Assembly (NCBI GenBank): GCA_016178785.1
Contig: JACOSO010000041.1
Coordinates: 1-59,199 of the forward strand
Length of the DNA: 59,199 nt
DNA from: Bacteroidota bacterium
GTDB taxonomy: Bacteria; Bacteroidota; Bacteroidia; Cytophagales; Cyclobacteriaceae
Reading direction: 5' to 3'
The stretch's first letter is position 1; every line of letters begins with the position of its first letter. The notes under the pieces were generated by a model. It did no database searches and was not told the DNA's origin. It worked only from the letters and a program-made list of their open reading frames with translations. Shown here in pieces: positions 44,913 to 57,100 of this stretch. The position numbers were made by a program, and so were the translations under genes.

Positions 44913-47900
44913 ATGAAACTGATCAATAATATAGTCAATGCAATAATTACGTTGTTGACTATTATCTCTCCGTTTTTTGGTTTTGCGCAAGCACCATTTA
45001 TAAAATCGATCAGCAAAAATTCGGCACGTGCGCAAGAGACGCTGACCCTGCAAGGAATTAATTTCGGTACGAATGCCGCCAACGTTAAGGTAATGTTTGG
45101 AAGTGTTGCAGTTACCCCACAAACAATTAGTGACCAACTGATAGAAGTAAATGTGCCGGTAGGCACAGCGTACGAAAACATAAGTGTCATTAACACATCC
45201 ACCGGCATGAGCGGCTTTTCTCAGAACCCATTTCTATTAAGTTATGGCGGAACCAATCCATTCGATGCAACCAAAATGGCGGGTCAATTTGATTTTGATT
45301 CTGAAAGTGAACTTTATGATTTAACGCTGGCGGATTTTGACGGTGATGGCAAGTCAGATGTGGCAACGGCCAATAAATCTTCCGCCAATATCGATGCATT
45401 TCGGAACACCAGCGCTCCTGGGTCGGTTTCATTCTCTAAAACTGTTCTATCGACTGGATTCAGCACTACAACTTCACTTCACGTTTCCTCTGGAGACCTA
45501 AACGGGGATGGCAAACCCGAGATTCTTGTGACCGAAAATAATGGTTCAAGGATTGTTATTTTTAAAAACACCAGTTCGGGGAGCATGTCGTTTTCAGCGC
45601 CTCAATATATTACAGTTGCCGGAGCTAAAACCGCACAAGTCAGGGTAATCGATATTGACTTAAATGGGAAACCCGACTTGGTGATAACCGACCAATCGAC
45701 AAGCCGCATTTTTGTTGCGCTTAATCAAAGCACATTGTCCACTATTACTTTTGCAGCTGCTACAGCCTTTACTCTGGGGGGCACTAAAGGTGTGGATGGT
45801 ATTTCAGTAAGCGACCTGGATGGCAACGGACTTCCAGAAATAGTAGCATGTGAATTTAATACGCTTCCCGGAAAAATTTTCATTCTTAAAAACTTAAGCG
45901 CCCCCGGGGCCTTGAGTTTTGAAAAACCATTGGAATTTACCGCACCTACGACAGTATCCAATCTTAAAATCGGTGACCTGGATGGAGACTCAAAACCAGA
46001 TATTGCTGCAACAGCATTATTGGGAGCTGGCGTTTTGATCTTCCAAAATCAGAGTACAGCTTCGGCCGTGCAGTTTACGGCTCTTCCCCTGATAGATGCA
46101 AACTTCCAGCCTTGGGGTATTGACTTTGGCGATTTGGATGGCGATGGTAAGGCGGATATAGTTGTGGCTTCCATTGGGCAAAAAGCAGTAACGATTTTAA
46201 ACAATCAGAGCACACCAGGAAATTTTGTTTTCCAAAAGCAGACCAAGACCACTACTTACATCAACCGTCACGTAAGAATCGGGGATTTGGATGGCGATGG
46301 CCGTCCTGATGTGAACTTTACCAGCATCGATGATAAGAGTGGGAGTACACCAATACTTGCCTCCAAAATTTCAGTGTTTACAAATCTAAATTGCATTGTG
46401 CCTGTGCTTACACCTGTGGGTCCCTTGAATATATGTAGTGGGTTTACCCAACGGGTCAATGCTTCCAGCAACCCCGGAGCAACCTATGAATGGTTCAAAG
46501 ATGCTGTGTCAATGGGTGCACCGGGAGCAAATTCATTTTTAGATGTGACCGCTACAGGGTCTTATACTGTGAGATTAGTGATCGGGAGTTGCTCGAATAC
46601 ATCAGCAACAGGTGTTTCAGTAACAGTAAATGCCGCAGCGCCAAAAGGGCCTGTTACCCCTTCGGCCGGAAGCCCGGTATGCATTGGTGGTACATTGAGT
46701 CTCTCGGTTAACAATGTTGGGGCCGATGACTATGTGTGGACCGGGCCTGGACTCACAACTCCTGCGCATGCCACTTCTTCGGCCAACGCAGTTACTGTGC
46801 CCAACTTTCAGTTGGGCCAAGCCGGGAAATACACGGTCGAAGTAATTGTGGGAACCTCGCCAGGTTGCGTCACTCAAAGGGCCGATGTTGTAGTTGACGC
46901 AGTCGCAGTTCCAGGACTGCAAGCCATCTTTTCGGGATCAGATATTTTATGTGCAGGCCAAAACAAAGTAATTTCTTTCGTTCCTTCCGTTACCGGATAC
47001 ACCTATCAATGGGCAGACCAAACCAGTGGTGATATCGTTGGTGCTACCAACACCACTTATACAGCAACAACTTCAGGAATTTATTTAGTGAAGTTAAAAT
47101 CGATTGCCACACCTACCTGTCCCGCAGTTTCATCGACAACAGCTACGGTTACGATTGCAGCAATTCCAATTGTCGATTTCAACGCACCGACTACTGCCTG
47201 CAAAGACCTACCGGTGAACTTTTCAGATCAGTCCACCCTCGATAGCAACGCTACGACTTTGCCGGTTAGCTATCAATGGGACTTTGGAGATACAAATTCT
47301 GGTACAGGATCTGCAGTCAGTCACACTTTTGCAACAGCAAGTAGTTTTAATGTGAAGCTTACGGTTTCATACCGATCTCAGAGTTGTCCCGTATTTAAAA
47401 CTAAATCTGTGTCTGTGCAGGCTCCTCCAACAGCCTCCATCACAAGCGCTTCTTCAGCGTTTTGTCCTGGCGATAGTTTGTTGTTACAAGTATTGGGAAG
47501 TTTTGATTCTTATTTATGGAACAACGGAAAAAATACTCCGTCTATATATGTCAAGCAGGATGGAAGTTTTACAGTAGATGTAACAAAGGGTCCGTGCAAA
47601 GTAACAACCGCTCCTAAATCGGTTTCATTTTTCACGCTCGTTCCACCGGTGGCTGCGGCAGACCCGACCCGAGTAGATGCAGGTGACAGTACAAAATTAT
47701 CTGTAACAGGTTTGAGCTCAGCCTTTTTGTGGAGGCCGAATAAAAAAATACTTTCCGATTCATTGATTGCCAATCCGCGTGCGGCACCAATAGAAACAAC
47801 TACATTCACGGTTTCCGGCAAAGATGCGAATGGATGTCGTGGGGAAGCCACCGTAGAAGTGACAGTTTCACAAAAAAATCCATTGAGTTCTCTTCGCCCT

Positions 47901-48161
47901 CATGAAATCATTTCACCTGATCGTGTTGACGGCCAAAATGACTTTTGGATTGTTGAAAACGCACCAAATCAACCCGGGTGTTCTGTTGCAATCTATGATG
48001 AGCGAGGCTTAAAAATCTATCAGGCAAAACCTTATATGAACGACTGGTCTGGCATTTCTTCAGGGGGCAAAGTTTTACCTGCTGGGGTTTACTATTATAT
48101 AATTAAATGTGATGATTCGCCAAAAAATCATTTGGCGGGGAGTATAAATATTGTTCGTTGA
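44913..48161 (+). CDS. FG-GAP propeller/Ig/PKD protein, T9SS type B (B)
   Basis: A 1082-residue paralogue of 22303-25533. Signal peptide 1-25; IPT/TIG-like domain about 26-110 (PFIKSISKNSARAQETLTLQ); seven FG-GAP calcium motifs (such as DFDGDGKSDV, DLNGDGKPEI and DLDGDGRPDV) forming a likely seven-bladed propeller; Ig-like domains; a PKD domain with YQWDFGDTNSG; a further Ig-like domain; and a type B T9SS sorting domain over the last 85 or so residues (ISPDRVDGQNDFWIVEN, IYDERGLKIYQAKPY, LPAGVYYYIIK). I chose ATG at 44913, 14 bases after the PorP-SPOR stop, because the open frame upstream overlaps that gene and has no signal peptide of its own. Confidence 0.87.
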   Translation: MKLINNIVNAIITLLTIISPFFGFAQAPFIKSISKNSARAQETLTLQGINFGTNAANVKVMFGSVAVTPQTISDQLIEVNVPVGTAYENISVINTSTGMSGFSQNPFLLSYGGTNPFDATKMAGQFDFDSESELYDLTLADFDGDGKSDVATANKSSANIDAFRNTSAPGSVSFSKTVLSTGFSTTTSLHVSSGDLNGDGKPEILVTENNGSRIVIFKNTSSGSMSFSAPQYITVAGAKTAQVRVIDIDLNGKPDLVITDQSTSRIFVALNQSTLSTITFAAATAFTLGGTKGVDGISVSDLDGNGLPEIVACEFNTLPGKIFILKNLSAPGALSFEKPLEFTAPTTVSNLKIGDLDGDSKPDIAATALLGAGVLIFQNQSTASAVQFTALPLIDANFQPWGIDFGDLDGDGKADIVVASIGQKAVTILNNQSTPGNFVFQKQTKTTTYINRHVRIGDLDGDGRPDVNFTSIDDKSGSTPILASKISVFTNLNCIVPVLTPVGPLNICSGFTQRVNASSNPGATYEWFKDAVSMGAPGANSFLDVTATGSYTVRLVIGSCSNTSATGVSVTVNAAAPKGPVTPSAGSPVCIGGTLSLSVNNVGADDYVWTGPGLTTPAHATSSANAVTVPNFQLGQAGKYTVEVIVGTSPGCVTQRADVVVDAVAVPGLQAIFSGSDILCAGQNKVISFVPSVTGYTYQWADQTSGDIVGATNTTYTATTSGIYLVKLKSIATPTCPAVSSTTATVTIAAIPIVDFNAPTTACKDLPVNFSDQSTLDSNATTLPVSYQWDFGDTNSGTGSAVSHTFATASSFNVKLTVSYRSQSCPVFKTKSVSVQAPPTASITSASSAFCPGDSLLLQVLGSFDSYLWNNGKNTPSIYVKQDGSFTVDVTKGPCKVTTAPKSVSFFTLVPPVAAADPTRVDAGDSTKLSVTGLSSAFLWRPNKKILSDSLIANPRAAPIETTTFTVSGKDANGCRGEATVEVTVSQKNPLSSLRPHEIISPDRVDGQNDFWIVENAPNQPGCSVAIYDERGLKIYQAKPYMNDWSGISSGGKVLPAGVYYYIIKCDDSPKNHLAGSINIVR

Positions 48162-48178
48162 TAAGGACCCTGAAATAA

Positions 48179-51100
48179 ATGAATAAACCAGTTATGAAAA
48201 GGCAAGCCCTACTTTTGCTTTTCTCTTTAGTGACCGTTACGGCAGCATTCAGTCAGGAAATATGCAATAACGGCATCGATGATGACGGAGATGGATTCAT
48301 CGATTGCTTTGATAAAAAGTGCGCCAACAACGCGGCTTGCGCAGGGAGCTTTTTGGGCAATGATGTGATCTGTCAGGCTAAGCCGGCTGCCTTTCCTCAA
48401 TTCTCGATGAAATTAAAGTGGCAGTCGCCTAACAAAACCACCAACCACTTAAACCGGGCTTCAGTTGGTGATCTTGATCGTGATGGCATTCCTGAAGTGA
48501 TTGTCAATGAAATCGAAAATGATTACATCTATATTTTAAATGGGAAAGACGGAACTGTAAAAAAATCATTGAAGGTAGGTTTCTCGCTAGACCGCGATCC
48601 AATGATTGGCAACATTGATAATAGCAACTGCGCATGGATATTTGTATCGGGCGGCAACTATGTGTACGCCTATGATTGTAACCTGAATTTTAAATGGAAA
48701 AGCACTTTGCTTTCGGCATCACCCACGTTGATGGGGCTTGCAGATTTTGATGGTGATGGTAAGTCAGAGATTTATTGCCGCGATGAAATTTTGGCAGCAG
48801 AATCAGGTATTCGTATTGTGAAAGGCACAAACTCCGCCAATGCGTCCCAAGCTCCCATTGCCGTTGATATATTAGATGCCGCAGGGAATGTTGCAGGCAC
48901 CGGTGATAATAAACTAGAACTTATTTCGGGCTGCAATATCTTTTCAGTGAATTTGGGCGCCCGTACACTAAACTCGGGAAGCCTCACTTTAAAAAAGAGC
49001 GCAGCGAATTATTTTTATTGGCAGAAAAACGGAAACACCAGCCATACAAGCGTAGCTGACTATAATCAGGATGGTAAATTAGATGTCATTGCCTCAGGAT
49101 CGACAGGTGCACAGAGCGCCAATGCCACCGTGTTCTTTTGGGACGTACAGAATAATGTAGTTAAGACATACATTGACGCAAATCCAGCAAGCGTATTTAT
49201 TGCGGGCTGCTCGAATACTTCGGGCACATACTATAAAAATGGATGGCAAAATGGGATTGGACGTTTGAACATCGCTGATATTGATGGCGATGGCAAATTA
49301 AATGTCTCCTACATCTCGGGAAAATACATGTATGCGCTAGATGAAAACTTTAATCAGAAATGGAGAATTACAGTTAATGAAGAAACCTCAGGTTACACGG
49401 GATGTACGGTTTATGATTTTAACGGGGATGGTGCTGCCGAAGTAGTTTATCGCGATGAACAATTTCTTTATATAATCAATGGTAAAGACGGTACAACCAA
49501 CACACAGCAACAATGTATTGCGAGAACGAATTTTGAATATCCCATAGTGTCAGACATTGATGGTGATGGTACAACTGAATTATGCGTAACCTGTGGATTT
49601 GATGACGCACTCGCTTGGAGCAATTTTTGTAGCATTGCTTATTCCCAAAATTCTTGCGTTCGTGTGTTTCAATCGGCAGGAGTGCCTTGGGTGCCTTCTC
49701 GGAAATTATGGAATCAGCACGGTTATTTCAATGTGAATGTCAACGATGACTTGACGATTCCCAAGGTAATGCAAAAACAGACGGCCATTTTTTCAACTGG
49801 CGTTTGTACGGTCACCAGCAACCGGCCTTTAAATTCATTTTTAAATCAATCACCTTTCCTTGATAGTAAAGGTTGCCCAACATATGCGTCACCTGACTTA
49901 GTGAACGTCCAGGCATTGTTTCAAGTACAGCCACCAACCTGTCCCAATACAGATTTCACTGTGACAATTGGTGTGAAAAATCAGGGTGATGTAACAATTA
50001 ATACGAACGTGCCCGTTACTTTTTATAATGGTGACCCAACCAAGGCAGGCGCAACGAAACTAAATACGGTAAACATCCCCGTCAACCTCTCCAAAAATCA
50101 AACGCAGACATTTACCTCGCTAACAGTTACGGGAACGGGTGGGTCCTTCAACCTGTATATTTCCCTTAACGATGCAGGCACTTCGGTGCCCACGCCTATA
50201 GTTTTACCCAACACACCAATTTTAGAATGTGATTATGGTAATGTCATTTCAGCTAATGTAGTACCCAAATCTGTCAAGATCACCGCGACTAAAGTTAACG
50301 ATAATGTAAAATGTGTTGGAGCTACGGTGCCCGATAACGGTGCAGCAACAGCATCTGTTGGAGGGAACACTGTGGACTATAATTTTTATTGGTTCAATGG
50401 AGCGGTGGCAGGGGCACCTAACTATACAGGTGTATCTTACTCGGGATTGGCTGCCGGCACTTACAAAGTTTTTGCAACTCATAAAACGGCTAATTGTAAC
50501 TCAGATACGGCTTCGGTCACAATCATACGTGTAGACAAAGCACCGATGGTAGCTACCATTGTTGTTGACAAACCAAACACCAGTTGTAGTAGCCCCAATG
50601 GCCAAATGCATGCCGTGGTGAATGGGGGAGACCCGATCAATGATTATACTTATAAATGGTATGAAGGCAATGACATATTCACTTCGCCCGAAGTAGGGGT
50701 AGGCTATATTGCTTCAAACCTGAAAGGCGGGAAGACTTACACAGTTTTGGTTACAGACATTGCATCGGGATGTCAGACAATAACATCGCTGGCGGTGCCA
50801 GACAACACGAGTAGTCCTGTGGTATCTGCTACCAAGACTGATGCCGTATGCGTACCTGCAAATTCCGGAAGCGCCTCTGCAACGGTAGGTGGAGCAACAG
50901 CTGGCTACACCTTCAATTGGTATATAGGAGCAGTCACCAAACCGTCACCAGATTTTACAGGCGCTACCTACAATTCTATTCCGGCAGGGAGCTATACCGT
51001 AACAGCAACAGAAAACACCTCCGGCTGTTTGTCCCTGCCTGTGACGGTATCGGTGAATTTGCCGCCACCGTTTACTGTGAACACTTCAATGCTTACACAA

Positions 51101-54100
51101 CAGACAATGTGTAATCCGGCAACGCCAAATGGCTCTGCCACTGCAGATGTAGGAGGTGTTACTGCGGGCTATACTTTCAATTGGTTCACCGGCCAAAGCA
51201 CGGCACCGGCAAATGCAATTGCAGGACCGACTAATTTGGCTTCGGGCATATACACCGTGAAAGCCACCAATGACGCAACGGGTTGTACAGCCACGAATGA
51301 AGTTACGATAACGCAAAATCTGACTTATCCTGTTGTATCACTTACACCTTCACCCAACTCAACTTGTGATCCTACAAAAGGATCAAACGCATTTAACGGT
51401 TCTGTATCGGCAACCGTAACTTATAATGGAAACCCAGTTGTGGATCCGGTTGGTGCTAACTTCAGCCTTGTATGGCATAATGGTGCTTTAGCAACAGATC
51501 CGGTTATTGGAGGAAATACTACAAGCATATCGCAATTAAATGGCGGAAGTTATACACTTGTAGTTACCCGCACTGATCTGGGCTGTGCGGCTGCACCTGT
51601 AACAGCAACGGTAACTAATACAACGACATTGCCTGCTCTTACTACAAGTCAAACACCTTCTACCAATTGTGACCCTCTTTTAAAAAATGGAATTGCAGAG
51701 GTCACTCAAGTAAACGGAATAGGAGTTGGCTTCACTGCGAACTTCACTTATCAATGGCACACGGGAGTAGGCACGGGGTCTCCAATCGCAGGAGCCACGA
51801 ATGCTAAACTTTCCAATGTGCAAGGTGGTGCAGCAAATAATTATACCGTTTTAGTTACAGATAAAACAACTGGATGTCAAAATACGGCAACAGTTCTCGT
51901 TGCTGATGCAAAGGTGCTGCCTACGCTATCCTTAGCGAAAACAGACAACACAGTTTGTAATCCTGCCTTGACAAGCCCAGCGGTAAATTACAACGGAAGT
52001 GTAACGGCCACTGTGACTAACCAGGTAGGCGGGCTGGGAAATTATACATTTACATTTGGCGGAGGAGCCGGAGCTGGTACACAGCTGGCATCTCCAAATC
52101 AGAATCAATATACGGTGCTAAATGGAGGCGCGACAGCCTACACTGCTTTTACCACACAAACCCCAACAGGGTGTGTTTCATCCACATCTAGCATTGTAGT
52201 GAACAATGTTCTTGCACTGCCGGTGATTGTTACAAGCAATACTGCATCAACAAACTGTGTTGCTGGCAAAGAAGACGGTCAGGCCCGTGTCACTACAGTG
52301 GACGGAACAGCTGTTGGAGCTGCAGTGGGCTACACCTATTCATGGAGTGGCCCTGGGGCACCGGCCTTTCCTGTGAGCCCAGTGCCTAATACTTCCAACA
52401 CATCACAAGTCATTAAGGTACAAGGCGGTGCAGGATACAATTATACGGTAACTGTTACGCATCAAACGAATGGGTGTCAAAACACTGCAACGTTGAATGT
52501 ACCAGATGCGAAAGTATTGCCGGTCCTTTCGTTAGCGGAGGTTGATAACACAGTATGTAACCCAGGCTTGACGAGCCCTGCAGTAAATTACAATGGAAGC
52601 GTCACTGCTACAGTGACCAATCAATTAGGTGGGTTAGCAAACTATACATTTGTATTTGGAGGAGGAGCGGGTGCTGGTACTCAATTGGCTTCCCCAAATC
52701 AAAATCAATACACGGTATTAAATGGCGGGGCAACAGCTTACACTGCCCAAGCGACCCAAACGTCCACAGGTTGTGTTTCCTCAGTAGCAAATATCGTAGT
52801 CAACAATGTGTTGGCTTTGCCGGTGATTGTTACAAGTGCGACAAGCTCTACGAACTGTGTTGCAGGTAAAGAAGATGGACAGGCGCGCGTGACCACGGTG
52901 GATGGCACAGCAGTAGGAGCGGCCGTAGGTTATACGTATTTGTGGACAGGCCCTGTTGCACCGGCATTCTCAGTGGCAGGTAATGCAACAAAGACATTAG
53001 CGCAGTTGACACAAGTGCAGGGAGGAGCAGGCTATGATTATGCAGTACAGGTTACGCACCAGACGAATGGTTGTCAGAACACTGCCGCTGTAAATGTACC
53101 CGATGCGAAAGTATTGCCGGTTTTGACTTTAGCGAAAGCAGATAATACTGTATGCGATCCGACTTTGACTTCACCGGCAGTAGCATTTAACGGGAGTGTT
53201 ACAACTACCATCACCAATCAATTGGGTGCACTAGGTAACTACACATTTGCGTATGCTGGAGGCGGAGCACAGACCCCTGGTGGAGGATCGAAGGGTTCAC
53301 CTACAGCGAATGTTTGGAGTCAGTTGAATGGCGGGGCGACCGCCTATACGGTACAGGTGACACAAACACCGACAGGATGTATATCAGCAGTATCAAGTAT
53401 TGTAGTAGGCAACGCACCAGCCGCAATGACAATGGCTACAAATTCGATTGGGTCAACAAATTGTGTTGCTGGGAAAGAAGATGGACAGGCAGTAGTTACA
53501 CAAGTAGATGGAGCAGCAGCTGTGTCAGCAGGTTTTGTTTATGCGTGGACGGGTCCTGGAGCACCTGCTTTTCCGGTTACTAACGGTACGAACAACGCAA
53601 ACACATTAGACCTCATCAAGTTACAAGGAGGAGCAGGTTATGATTACACAGTATTGGTCACAAGGCAATCAGATGGATGCCAATTGAGCAAATTGGTGAA
53701 CGTACCCGATGCGAAAGTATTACCGACACTTACATTATCGAAAGTAGATAACACAATATGTGACCCGACTTTGACCTCGCCAGCGGCAGCATTCAGCGGT
53801 AGCGTGACGGCCACGATCACTAACCAGTTGGGTGGGTTGGGCAATTACACCTTTGCCTATGGAGGAGGAGTCAGTGCAGGAGTGAAAGGCTCTCCCACAG
53901 CAAACGCCTGGAGTCAGTTGAATGGTGGAGCGACTGCCTATACTGTACAAGCGACACAGACTCCAACGGGATGTGTATCAGCTGTGGCGAGCATCATGGT
54001 ATCGAATGCCCCTGCTGTGATGACGATCGCTACGAGTGCAACCAGTTCAACGAACTGTGTTGCAGGCAAAGAAGATGGGCAGACATCGGTGACACAAGTG

Positions 54101-57100
54101 GATGGTGCAGCAGCAGTAGCGGCAGGTTTTGTTTATGCGTGGACTGGCCCTGGAGCCTTTTCAGTGAACAATGGGACGAACAATGCAAACACAAAAGACC
54201 TGATCAAGCTGCAAGGTGGCGCAGGGTATGATTATTCAGTGGTGGTGACACGACAAACGGACGGCTGTCAAGTAACAAAGGCAGTGAATGTTCCTGATGC
54301 AAAAATATTACCGACATTAACATTATCAAAAGTAGATAACACAATATGTAACCCTGCTTTAACATCGCCTCCTACGGCATATACCGGAAGCGTAACAACC
54401 ACAATCACTAACCAATTAGGTGCATTAAGTAATTATTCATTTACTTATACTGACGTGGCTGGACAGACACCGGGAGGAGGACAGCCCGGCTCACCCACGG
54501 CCAATGTCTGGAGTCAGTTGAATGGCGGCTCAGGAGCTTATACAGTTCAGGTTACCCAAACACCTACGGGTTGTGTTTCTGCAATAGCGAGTACCACATT
54601 ATTATCGAATGCTCCTCTACCGATGACGATAGCAACAAGTTCAACAGGTTCAACAAACTGTATTGCAGGTAAAGAAGATGGTAAGGCTTCAGTAACTCAA
54701 GTTGACGGAGCTCCTGCAGTAGCCGCAGGCTTCACCTATGTGTGGACTGGCCCTGCCGCTCCAGCCTTTGCAGTGAACAACGGAACAAACAATGCAAACA
54801 CAAAAGATCTGATCAAGTTACAGGGTGGTGCAGGATATGATTATACCGTAGTTGTCACCAGACAGACGGACGGCTGCCAGGTAACGAAGGCGGTGAATGT
54901 TTCAGATAACAAAGCGATCCCTGTTTTAACATTAACTCCACAGCCTAATACAATCTGCGACCCGTCAAAAACAAATCCTCCAGTAACATTTGACGGACAA
55001 GTTTCAGCCGTGGTCAACTCTGCAGGAAATTATACTGGAAACGTTTCAGGTGATTTCACATTCACCTGGAATACAGGCCTCACTGGCGTAGGACAGAATT
55101 TATTACTGAACCAAGATGTCGGAACATATTCTGTGACGGCAGTTCACACAAACACGGGTTGCACATCAGCTCTAACGAGCACCAATGTAACAAGCGCTAA
55201 AACATTACCAACAATAACCACGGATCAGTCACCATCCACAAACTGTGTGGGTGGAACTGCAGATGGTATAGCCAAAGTATTGGACGTGACGCCTCACGGA
55301 AAAAACTATGATTACAAATGGTTCGATGGAAATTCTACGGCCGGTGCTCCAGGACCCACAACATTAAATACGGTGGCCACCACGAACAATTACACGGGAG
55401 TGCAGGGAGGATTAAGTGGAGCTTCTTTGATTCAATACACTGTCGAGGTGACTATTCTGCAAACAGGTTGCCAGAATTCTCAGAGCGTAGGTGTTGCTGA
55501 TGATAAGAAAGTACCGATACTCGGCCCACTCAAAGAAACAGACAATACGATATGTACAGGTATTCCTGATGGAACGGCAAATGTAGATACCGGGCTGGCC
55601 ACAGCCGTAGTTTATCGAGGAGCTAACCAGCCGGCCCCTCTTTATCCTGGATTTACCTTTGCATGGACAGGTCCGGCTGCATTTACTGCAACGGGCACGT
55701 CTATTACACAACGGGGAGCGGGCGTTTATTCACTCACCACAACCAATACAGTATCGAATTGTACATCAAACCCTGTGACGGTTACGATAAAGGACAATCT
55801 CTTTACTCCTAAGATAGATGTAGTGCCAACGCCCCAGACCTCTTGCGACACTTCGTCACCAAATGGAGCACTTTCCGCATCAATTGATGAGACTGCTATT
55901 GGCGGTGGAGCTGTGGTGACAGCAGGCTACACCTATACCTGGGTGAATAACGTAACTGGAGCAACATTAGCAGGCCCTGGTCCAGTTCCGGCAAATGCAA
56001 TAAGCGGTCAAAAAGGGAATCAGAATTATACGATCTCAGTAATTCGGAATTCGACTCAATGCCAAAATTCTCAGACCGTATTTCTTGATGAGATACTGAC
56101 AATCCCGACTGCAATTGTAGCAATCACTAATCTCTCTTTGTGTACACCTAATTACAATGGAAAATTGGTTGCTACACCCGCACCAGGAGCAATTGCTTCC
56201 TACGATTATTTCTGGTACGATGGAGGCAATGCTGCTGATGAAAACGCAGTTATTGCGGTCAACAATGCTGGGTTATTTGGAACAGTAACTACAAATACAT
56301 ACGACAGGTTAGTTTCTGGAGACTACACAGTTGTAGTAAGAGATAAAACAACAAAGTGCGTCTCTACTCAGGTCATAAGTACAGTTGCCAACAATATACT
56401 GGCCATTAATCCGGTGGCCGAGAATACCACGATCCCTACAGCATGTAGTGTACTCGATGGAAAATTAACGGCTGCAGTCCATTTAAAATCGCTTGCTAAT
56501 TTCAGTGCCCTTGCAGCGACAGATGAATTAACTATTGGGGCTGCGATTGGTCTTGCGGTTAATGATCAAGTCATTATCGGAAGGAATGGAGCTCTTACTC
56601 TACCAGCGCCTCTTCTTACTGATCAAACCTATTTTGTTAAAACGATTGTTGGCGGAACCGTAATTACGCTTTCAGCTACAGCGGGTGGTGCAACTATTGA
56701 CCTTACGACTGACGGTGACGGCACGATTACTGACTTCACCACTGCAGGTTATACTTTTAATTGGTTCAATTCGGTGCCTTCGGGAATAATTCCGGCAAGT
56801 CCAATCAGTTATTATACTTTCCCGATCAACCCGCCAAATTTTGGTGCCCTTACCCCAAGTGGAAGCAATCCCAGCAATGTTTATAGTGGTATTACCAATG
56901 GCCTATACTCAGTTGAAGTAACAGACAATGCAACGGGTTGTAAAAATTTTATTTCGCATACGTTGCCTTTCCTCGGCTCTCATGCGGTGATAAAAATCAG
57001 CAAGACCAATTCAACAAAGTGTGCGCCCATAGCGGATGATGGATCAATCACCATCTTAATTGAAGATCCTGCGGGTGCCCCGGTTGGAGCTAACTATGAT

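Noticed and set aside
22623..46471. Many long antisense open frames rich in GLPSPSKS, for example 22623-23147 and 25977-26309
   Set aside because: They are mirror images of the repeated FG-GAP motif DxDGDGKPD on the plus strand; the repeated codons keep the opposite strand open. They have no starts or domains of their own.
29074..54904. Regular repeat blocks considered as CRISPR arrays or satellite DNA
   Set aside because: The period is about 600-700 bases, units are in frame, and they code for Ig-like domains without short identical repeats or spacers.
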